Assembly: GCA_954871525.1 (NCBI GenBank) | Contig: OX940860.1 | Coordinates: 25,328,001-25,392,000, forward strand | Source of the DNA: Parietaria judaica | Lineage: Eukaryota > Streptophyta > Magnoliopsida > Rosales > Urticaceae | Direction of reading: 5' to 3' | Length of the DNA stretch: 64,000 nt | Shown: piece by piece, positions 55,593-64,000 of the stretch | How positions within the stretch are numbered: the stretch's first letter is position 1 | Layout of the letters: each line of letters begins with the position of its first letter | Notes under the pieces: generated by a model | What the model saw: the letters and a program-made list of their open reading frames with translations, nothing else | Told to the model about the DNA's origin: nothing | Database searches by the model: none | Translations under genes and position numbers: made by a program

Positions 55593-55631
<39 letters not shown>

Positions 55632-57082
55632 GTGGACTTGAGTCTCTTAAAATTTTGTCATTTGAGGTGAACCTGACCAAGCTCTTACCATCTGCATAAA
55701 GAACATCGTCAAGCATAATCGGAATAACCTCACCTCATGTTCTCAATTATTTTCTATGCAACTAAAACTATTAGTGATAATTAATCGATATAGTATAATA
55801 TCAAAATCAAATAACCTAAAACGAAAGTCAAACAAAATAAACAGTACTATGAATGCTAACCAAATAGTTTTAAAAAATAAAATAAACTACTGTTTTAAAA
55901 AAATCAAACCAAAAACAATTAAATCAAGCAGAACAAACTGATGTATACATCATGCAATTTATTATTATAGATCTAATAATAAATTTTAATTTATTATGAA
56001 AACTAAAAAAATTATCACCATACCATCATTCATATATTAAACAGCCACTCATATAACAATTCATTTCGTGGTTCCAACTTTTGACAGCTCTATACACGTT
56101 AAAAATAACTTCCATGTAGCCGATCAACATTATATACAAAGCAATAAAAAAAATATACATGTACAATGCTGCCAAAAAAAAAAGATAAATCAGTGAGTCG
56201 AAATTGACGTTTAAACTTTGAACTAAAAAAAATGGAACAGTCATCCTACCTTGCTTCTCCCCTGAATCTTAAATACAGCCGAGGCAGAGTGGCACAAGTC
56301 GAGTCACGATTATACGAAGAACTCGCTGCAACACAGAGAGTAATCGCGACAGTGGTGGCGAGAGTCGTGCGCGCACCGATGGAGTTGTTGTCATCACCGT
56401 CACGGTCGCCATTACCAGAGAGTCAATGAGAGAGATCGGGAAGAATGAGAAGCCATAACTCAATGATATACTGATATTTTTTTTTCAATTATCAGTCCAA
56501 TAACACTGATATATTAGAACATGCAATCAAAATGAGCAAAATTTTCCCTAAAATATTTGTGATTTTATCCCCAAAGTTTCAATGTATGCATAGCTCGATT
56601 GAGATTCTAATCTAAATGCTGTTATTAATTTTGTATGTTGTAATTTAAGGATTGCCTTTTCTTATTCTTTTACGTTTTTTTTTGTCATTGAACCTCAAAC
56701 ATGAAAGCAAATAAATACATGTCTAAAATAAATGTACACGTTTCAATGCATTAAACTGAAATATATTCAATGCAACATATATGTTACATATATATATATA
56801 TATATATATATAGTATATATTAGTAGTAAATAAGTTTTAATCACTACTCAATGCATCCTTTCCTTTCGCTATCTGTTTACCATTTCAACAATTGATATTA
56901 ATTATGTCTCACCAATTTTCACAATTTTTTTTAAGTCTGGCATTAAAAAAAGTAACTATTATTGTCCACTTTTTTACTCATTAATAATTAATATGTTTGC
57001 TCTCACTTGAACTTTTTTTTTTTTTTAAAATAAACAAAATTTTGAAAAAATAAGATTCTAACTTTTCTTGTTAAACATCAGA
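54321..57082. other. AT-rich intergenic region, no supported gene
   Basis: Possibly the body of a Helitron at its left. (TA)n runs lie at about 55600-55622 and 56789-56812. A GC-richer patch at about 56228-56455 holds short frames on both strands (plus 56232-56429, minus 56463-56269), Arg/Leu-rich and without a recognised domain. Confidence 0.35.
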
Positions 57083-57098
57083 TCATGGTAAGATTTTG

Positions 57099-57162
<64 letters not shown>

Positions 57163-57570
57163 GATATAGATTTAGTTTAGTGCATGAAAAATAAGACTAC
57201 GTACAAAAACAAAATTAGAAAACTAATGCTCAACAAAAAAGGATATTTTTTATATACGCATAAATAACATAAAATAAAAAGTAGGAATCAATAATCAATA
57301 TATCAAAATAAGTGTATATAAAATATTTATTTTTATAAAGATTGCAAATAATTAGTAAATTATAAATTTTTGATAATAATGTCTAGAAGGCTAAAGGTTT
57401 TCAATTATATTAAATGTACCATGCCATGTCATTACTTTATTTTTTTTAATTCTAAAATCTAAGAAAATTGCATTTGAAGATCTCTTTATAGAGGAATTGC
57501 TTAAAAGAATAAGGTGATCATACTTTTATATATATAGAACATCAAGCCATGTCATCATGGTAAGATTTTG

Positions 57571-57608
<38 letters not shown>

Positions 57609-58022
57609 TTTATAGATATAGATTTAGTTTAGTGCATGAAAAATAAGACTACGTACAAAAACAAAAGAAGAAAACTAATGCTCAACAAAAAAGGATATTT
57701 TTTATATACGCATAAATAACATAAAATCAAAAGTAGGAATCAATAATCAATATAACAAAATAAGTGTATATAAAATATTTATTTTTATAAAGATTGCAAA
57801 TAATTAGTGAATTATAAATTTTTGATAATAATGTCTAGAAGGCTAAAGGTTTTCAATTATATTAAATGTACCATGCCATGTCATTACTTTATTTTTTTTA
57901 ATTCTAAAATCTAAGAAAATTGCATTTGAAGATCTCTTTATAGAGGAATTGCTTAAAAGAATAAGGTGATCATACTTTTATATATATAGAACATCAAGCC
58001 ATGTCATCATGGTAAGATTTTG

Positions 58023-58054
<32 letters not shown>

Positions 58055-58440
58055 GATTTATAGATATAGATTTAGTTTAGTGCATGAAAAATAAGACTAC
58101 GTACAAAAACAAAAGAAGAAAACTAATGCTCAACAAAAAAGGATATTTTTTATATACGCATAAATAACATAAAATCAAAAGTAGGAATCAATAATCAATA
58201 TAACAAAATAAGTGTATATAAAATATTTATTTTTATAAAGATTGCAAATAATTAGTAAATTATAAATTTTTTATAATAATGTCTAGAAGGCTAAAGGTTT
58301 TCAATTATATTAAATGTACCATGCCATGTCATTACTTTATTTTTTTTAATTCTAAAATCTAAGAAAATTGCATTTAAAGATTTCTTTATAGAGGAATTGC
58401 TTAGAAGAAGAATAAGGTGATCATGCTTTTATATATATAT
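57083..58440. repeat. three tandem copies of a 450-bp unit containing (TA)n
   Basis: Copies start at 57083, 57555 and 58007 with TCATGGTAAGATTTTGC, then (TA)n, then TAGATTTAGTTTAGTGCATG, ACTACGTACAAAAAC and so on to GGTGATCATRCTTTTATATA. They differ by TA-run length and a few substitutions. They lie just 3' of the broken hevein-like gene. Confidence 0.9.
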
Positions 58441-58491
58441 TAAACCACACTACCAAGAACCACCTTTGTTAAAGCATCTTAGCCACCACAA

Positions 58492-58577
58492 CTACTCATC
58501 TGCAACAGCCTTCACCGAAGGCCAGCAATTGCTCTGGCAAGTATCAGGGCTGCACCATGCCTCACCGGTGCCACAGT
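58492..58577 (-). pseudogene. 3' end of a hevein-like gene cut by a gypsy element
   Basis: Reading leftward from the LTR junction, 27 sense codons and a TAG (58494-58492) encode the end of a hevein domain: NCGTGEAWCSPDTCQSNCWP, then a short tail ending ADE. The last four cysteines are in standard spacing, and SPDTCQSNCW is close to hevein itself. No chitinase part follows, so this was a single-domain type with a very short tail, different from the gene at 5135. The start of the gene must lie beyond the right edge of the window, on the far side of the retrotransposon. Confidence 0.85.
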
Positions 58578-60633
58578 TGTAGTATCCGCAAAGTTTATCT
58601 AAAATTGTCGTTTTGAATTTTGACGATAATAAAAAAAAAAAAAATCATTCTTATTTTTTTTAGAGTGTACTCTATTTAGTTATGATTAGTAATAATTTTA
58701 AGGCTCTCTTAGTAATTTGTATGAGGGCCAAAATATAAATATTAACTTTTATACTTTATATGCAAATATGTATAACTTATGTACTAAGTTATTTAATTGT
58801 GATCCTTATCCTCTCTGTACAATTTGTTAACCGACTTACTTTATTTACTTATATATATATATATATATTAATATCTGAGATCAATTAGATCTTTCCAAAT
58901 TGGTAGCCGACTTCTTTGGAGAGAGCTCCCATCTCTCTTGGTCGACATCGTTTACTTAAAAAAAATGGTGAGCTTTGTTCTTAATTTGTATGTTTAAATC
59001 TAGAAAAGCTTAGAAAGGAGATAAGTTATTTCTTTACTAAGAAATAAGGATTTTATATGTTGCATAGTATCTATGTGTCACATATATGCAAAAAAAAAAA
59101 AAAAATACTTACAATAAAATGAGTGATGAACATGGGGTAATTATTATTATTAGTATTATATGCTTTAATTATATAGTATATAGTATAAGAATCGGTATGA
59201 TATATGATATATAATTACATAATACTTACGATGCTTAGTGTTTATCACAAAGAGTAGTAAATATGTAGTGAACTGTTTAAAAGTAGGCATGCAATATATG
59301 GTGATCTGTATAGAACAAATTATAGGCTTTTCCCTATAATTTGTAATCTTGTTCTTACAGAGTTCTATTATATTGCCTTAGTTGATTCATTAAGTATTAA
59401 TGAATACAAAGACTATAAGTTAAGATTCGTAGATTACAAAAATAAAATAAATATACGTCCTTTTGATGTGATGAGAATTTTATAGTATATTGTTGTTGGA
59501 TATAATGGGCTTTTAATAAGTCTGAAAGCTTATATGTGAGCTTATGTATATATCAGGCTCTTTGTATAGGAAGGAAGTACCGAATCAAATCATTATGAGT
59601 TCGTAAGGTGTAAGGTACGTAAAAGTACTCACTGCAATACAACAATAATATAATTTGTGTATTTAGTAATGTGTACATTATGATCGTATGAAGTGATTGT
59701 GTGTTGTGTGAACCAAGTGTTTGAATAACTATGTTGTTTTAACTTGAGTTGATATCTTAAATGGGTACGTCGATTATGCGACGTGTTTGCGTGGCTTTAT
59801 TGTTAAAATTTACCTTTTAAAGGTAAACTTTGTGTATGCGATTTGAGCATATTGAAGAAGCATGAGCATTTATGTATACGTAATATCTATAATGATATAA
59901 TATAGATATGACATTTTTATAAAATTGCGCCGTACCGAGACGATTAGTCTCATCGTGTTGCTGTCCTGAGGCGGTTAGTCTCTGAAGGGTACATTGTACA
60001 CGAGCCGCCGACTGTATCGAGACGGGTAGTCTCTGAATGGTACGTCGGGAGATGTTTCGCCACGGGTTGACTTGGATAGGGTCGCGCCCCCGGTCCCCCG
60101 TAGGCTTTATAGGCGTAAAAGCGCGCTGGTACGGTGCAGGGCCCAATATTATATTTATATGATATTTTCCAAAGTTATAAAATGATATTGCATGGCATTG
60201 CACGATATGCATTGTGGCATGATTATTTTATATTAATTTGTGAGTAACAAAAGCTTTTACGTACTGAGCGTTAGCTCACTCGTATAGTTGTGTTGCAGAA
60301 TCGGGTGAAAATTGATAACTTGCGGAGAAAGCGGAATCAGCGGTGCGGCATATACTGGTGCATACGGTGGATAAAACGATCTTGTGATTTTCCGCAAATT
60401 ATTTTTTTGTACGATTGTAAATCAAAAGGGCTCCGAAGTTATATATTCAATCGGAGCTAGTCCCGAGTATTTGTTGTATAAAGTTTTTATATTTTATAAC
60501 GAGAAAATATTTACTAATATTTAAGGATTTTATTTCCTATATATTTTTCTCGTTAAATTATATTTTTATAAACCGGGACTAAAACGAGTTTTATGGAAAA
60601 AGTAACGGGCATGGGAAATCGGGGCGTTACACA
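58578..60633 (+). repeat. gypsy 5' LTR (about 2.06 kb)
   Basis: Starts TGTAGT and ends in TTACACA (the CA at 60631 or 60633), directly before the primer binding site. It contains CG-rich repeats of GRGACG/GTTAGTCTC type at 59930-60060. Open frames inside it have no domain. Confidence 0.8.
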
Positions 60634-60634
60634 A

Positions 60635-60646
60635 TGGTATCAGAGC
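60635..60646 (+). other. gypsy primer binding site
   Basis: TGGTATCAGAGC, complementary to initiator methionine tRNA, as in most plant gypsy chromoviruses. Confidence 0.85.
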
Positions 60647-61260
60647 GGTTCACCTATCGTCACCGTATATGCAGACCGAGCTGATTTCTTATAGTCCGCA
60701 AGTAAGTTATTCTTTTATTTAACTTATGAACTATTTAGAGAGGACGCTTTAGCGTTCCTCCTTACATGAGGTATGATTATTAGGTCAATGAAAACTCTTA
60801 TCGTCAATGTGAGATGTGGAGGTCTATATCACAAATGATACCTCCAAATTGGGTGATTAATCTTGTCTAATAGTATTGAAAATGTATATCATTTTATACT
60901 ATTTGAGATTAAAGAGAGAATCTTAATTGTTAGATTTTCCAATCATGTTGAATTAACTCTTTATATTTTAAGAGTTGATTCTTTGTTATCATGACTAACA
61001 CATGATGAGTTATCATGACTATCTACTAACGCAATTTTTTAAAGTTGCATTAAAAATGGTGAAATTCTTAGTGTGTACTAACATGAATATTTTATGGAAT
61101 CAATTTAAGGAATTAATCCTTGTTTGATTCGATCATCACATTATGATGATGTTTGGTTCAAAGGCTCAATGCCTGAAAGTGATATATTTGAACATAACTA
61201 TATTGTAATATACAAACGGTTTGGTCTCATGATAGATGTATGAGTGTTTGTAATTGAGGA

Positions 61261-63470
61261 TCGTGAATCTCCGTTAGAAAATGTTGCGATGAAAGATACC
61301 AATCCCAAGGTGAACCTGAGTTGGTTTAATTTGAGGAAGAACTAGGGTGTCGACCCAAAGAGATCGCTAGAAGGCGATATGGAAAAATATATGATCCGAG
61401 AAAACAAGCTCCGATGGAGGTTGAACAAGAACGAGTTTGATCCGAAAGAGGATCCAGAGAAGGTCGATCTAGAAGAGGTTGATTTGTAAGACGGTCCTGG
61501 AGAGATTGATATGGAAGACGATCCAGAGGAAGGTTATGAAGATGATAACCTCGACTATGTTTAAAAGGATGTTTAAATTAATGATGCGACTACTCGTTTA
61601 CAAGATATAAACGATAATATTGAAGACATGAGGGGCTAGTGAGACCGTGCTTGTGGTCGTCACCGTGGCCGAGGGAAAGTGAATGATGATTTCTCAAGTG
61701 ATGCTCTAGAAGGTATTCATCGTCGATGTGGTTAACAGACCAAACAACTTTGATAACTTACCAATCACTTACATGTCAAAGATGAGGAAGCTTTAGGCAG
61801 AGAATGAAGAAGCAGAAGTATCTTCTGAAAAAAAAATCTAAAGAAGAAGAAGAAATTCATATTCTCAATCGTCAAAAGATGCATGACGAATAATTATAAA
61901 AGGCTCTGCCGAAATCGAGTTCCCAAATCCGAAGGGACTACTATTCCATTTGGTAGACAGATTCAACATTTATTATGATGCGTAAAAGACAGGGTTAGAT
62001 AAGGTTCTTATACAAAAAAAAAAATTATTATGTTGACGCATCACGACAGCTAAAGAGCTACGAACAAAACTACCATACTTATGACCTAGAGTCAGCGGCA
62101 GTAGTGTTCGCTTCAGTTTGGCGACACTATCTTTATGGACTTTAGTGCGATATTTTTACCAATCGTAATAGTTTGAAGCACTTTTTCACTCGAAAGAGAA
62201 TGTGAGGCAAGAAGATGGTTCGTACTCGTGAGAGATTACGATTGTGAAATTTTGAACCACACATGATAAGTGAATAAGTTTTGAAATTCACGAGTAGAAA
62301 GTCGAGTGTCACACTGACGTTGTTGAATGCATTGCCCCAACCACTTCAAAAAGATATTTGTATCATGGAGTAAGAGATTTGTGTTAGTGAATTAGCGGAG
62401 CTATCTAACACTCTTCTTCGAAAGGGACTTTGTATATATATATATATATGTATATATATAAAAGATTCACTCATCTCTTAACTATGAAGATGTATACCCT
62501 TCAAAGAAAAGTTTTATGGGTGCGAATGAGAAGGATGTTACTAGTTATGTTCAAAGATGCCTGGCTTGTCAGAAGGTAAAATCAGATGATCATAGGCCAC
62601 CAGTATGAGAACTTCAACCCTCGAAGATACCAAAATGGTATTGAGATCATATATCAATGATTTAAATAGTAGGATTGCCAAAGAACGACAAAGGGGCACG
62701 ATGTGATTTGGGAAATGTGGACATGTTAACAAGTCCGCGTTATTCTGACCTATTGAAGCCATAGTTACATTAAAATCGACTGGCCAAATTATATACTAAG
62801 AAGATTGTGCGTCTCCACTGGGTACAAAATTTATTGCCTCTGACCGAGAAGCTAGCTCAATATATTGATTATCAAGGAATGTCGAAATGAGATTTGGGTA
62901 TGACTCTAAAGTCAGTACAACTTTTTACTCGTAGAGAGAAGGTTAAACTAAACAGACGAATCTGATTTTGGAGGATGTGCTCAGGGCACGCATTTTTTAT
63001 TTCAAGAGTTCTTGGATTATATATAAGTACTCTTAATTGAAGTTGCCTATAATATCAAGTATCAAGCAATGATCAAGACGACTCTATATGAAGGTTTATA
63101 TGAAGGGAAATGTTAGTCTCCGATCCATTCGTATGAGTCCGGTGAAAGTAAAATTTTTAGCTTTGATTTCTGTAAATAGGCTACCAAAGGTATCATGTTA
63201 TTATGTCAGCATATCAAAGAAGCTGAATCTTGACAAAAAGGTTACACCGTTTATCTACGGGTTTGATATGAGGCCGGATGTTTTCTATATAAAAGTAAGG
63301 CCAATGAAAAAAGAATACTATGCATTTTGGAAAGAAAAGGGGGTCGTCATAGAGATGAAGAGGTATGTCAGCGCGTAACAAATTTTAGAACCAGTTGGCA
63401 AGATTTCTTATAAACTTGCACTATCGCAAGATTTAACGGCCGTGAATAAATATTTTTCTCATATATCGAT
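61261..63470 (+). pseudogene. degraded gypsy gag-pol
   Basis: Fragments of gypsy Pol appear in the expected order but in changing frames with many stops. RNase H ([19 protein letters not shown] and WRHYLYG, about 62040-62145); the integrase zinc finger end (VTSYVQRCLACQKVKSD, about 62535-62585); integrase core pieces (IVRLHWVQN near 62805); and the C-terminal GPY/F region (VFYIKVRPMKK, 63280; LEPVGKISYKLAL, 63390). A 96-codon open piece is at 63088-63378. An acidic frame at about 61340-61560 may be gag. Protease and RT are not recognisable. The element must depend on a relative for movement. Confidence 0.8.
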
Positions 63471-63731
63471 GGTACGATAAATATTTCGGACCAATCGCTC
63501 ACTAGCTAGCAATAGTCCGTAACGGTCGGTGAAGATTTATTATATAAAGAAAGGCCAATTGGGGTATTTGATCGAAATGGAAGTGTTTCACAACTAGATA
63601 TATACCCATCATCAAGGTTTGTTTGAGTAATCACTCCAACTGACAAGTGGCATGTGAAAGAAAGGATTAGATGAAAGTATCCGTACTTGTTATAAATTTT
63701 CGAGGACGAAAATTTTGTAAGGAGGGAGAAT

Positions 63732-64000
63732 TGTAGTATCCGCAAAGTTTATCTAAAATTGTCGTTTTGAATTTTGACGATAATAAAAAAAAAAAAAATC
63801 ATTCTTATTTTTTTTAGAGTGTACTCTATTTAGTTATGATTAGTAATAATTTTAAGGCTCTCTTAGTAATTTGTATGAGGGCCAAAATATAAATATTAAC
63901 TTTTATACTTTATATGCAAATATGTATAACTTATGTACTAAGTTATTTAATTGTGATCCTTATCCTCTCTGTACAATTTGTTAACCGACTTACTTTATTT
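63732..64000 (+). repeat. gypsy 3' LTR (first 269 bp; continues beyond window)
   Basis: Identical base for base, including the 14-A and 8-T runs, to 58578-58846. Confidence 0.95.

Larger units (their letters stand above)
58578..64000 (+). mobile_element. Ty3/gypsy retrotransposon inserted in a hevein-like gene (runs off the window)
   Basis: The left LTR starts TGTAGTATCCGC at 58578 and the same start recurs at 63732. The 269 bases of the right LTR inside the window are identical to 58578-58846. Between them are a primer binding site, a short degraded gag-pol and a polypurine tract (AAGGAGGGAGAAT, 63719-63731). Full length would be about 7.2 kb if the right LTR is complete. The target duplication cannot be checked here. 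Confidence 0.9.

Noticed and set aside
56269..56463. Arg/Leu-rich minus-strand frame in a GC-richer patch
   Set aside because: Possible first exon, but no splice partner, promoter or domain could be shown.
57083..58440. CRISPR-like spaced repeats
   Set aside because: Units of 450 bp with internal TA runs in a plant genome; an ordinary tandem repeat.
59817..60212. 131-codon minus-strand frame
   Set aside because: Lies inside the gypsy LTR and shows no domain.
1..64000. tRNA or rRNA genes
   Set aside because: None recognised. TGGTATCAGAGC sites are retrotransposon primer binding sites, and the GGATTCGAACC at about 39580 lies within a MITE without a tRNA fold.

Overview
The window is plant nuclear DNA: AT-rich spacer with long (TA)n runs, split genes with GT-AG introns, TATA boxes and many LTR and hAT-type transposons. 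The host genes are a family of secreted chitin-binding proteins. They have a signal peptide, two hevein-type domains and then a GH19 chitinase-like domain that lacks the catalytic glutamates. That architecture is known from the Urtica dioica agglutinin (UDA) precursor, so a member of the nettle family (Urticaceae) is the most likely source. The species call is inference.

Host locus. All copies read leftward (minus strand). They are: a single-domain hevein-like gene (5135-5443); a UDA-like pseudogene with three frameshifts (15342-16667); an isolated exon-3 relic (17640-18000); a UDA-like gene (18387-19995); a second relic split by insertions (about 46590-47990); a second UDA-like gene (48354-49868); and the last 28 codons of another hevein-like gene (58492-58577), cut by a retrotransposon. 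Repeated spacer blocks, upstream blocks and 3' flanks show that the copies arose by tandem and segmental duplication. The two best genes share a 44-nt deletion in exon 2 that should shift the frame into exon 3, so the chitinase-like part may not be made in full.

Transposons have split and spread the array. From left to right: a copia 3' end (1 to about 1345); a MITE-like element (6293-6940); a probable solo LTR (about 9022-10345); a 5'-truncated copia element with TTAAG target duplications, 20 bp or so past a pseudogene stop codon (11302-15317); two autonomous-type hAT elements (21828-26387 and 27138-31227); a 2.75-kb solo LTR inside a copia fragment (32647-37600); a hAT MITE in (TA)n (39222-39779); a small gypsy-derived LTR element (40360-41909); a solo LTR (42667-43313); a hAT MITE inside an exon-3 relic (46641-47391); another solo LTR (50962-52272); a Helitron-like terminus (54284); and a gypsy element with LTRs identical over the 269 bases visible (58578 to past 64000).

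The least expected signal is in the transposase introns of the two hAT elements. They share a 238-bp block with no indels and 14 substitutions, although the encoded transposases are strongly diverged. The block holds two related hairpin units and looks like a structured RNA or another constrained element. Other points of note are (GTGAAG)n tandem splice acceptors in the lectin genes and TCGCGA-rich subterminal arrays in the second hAT element.
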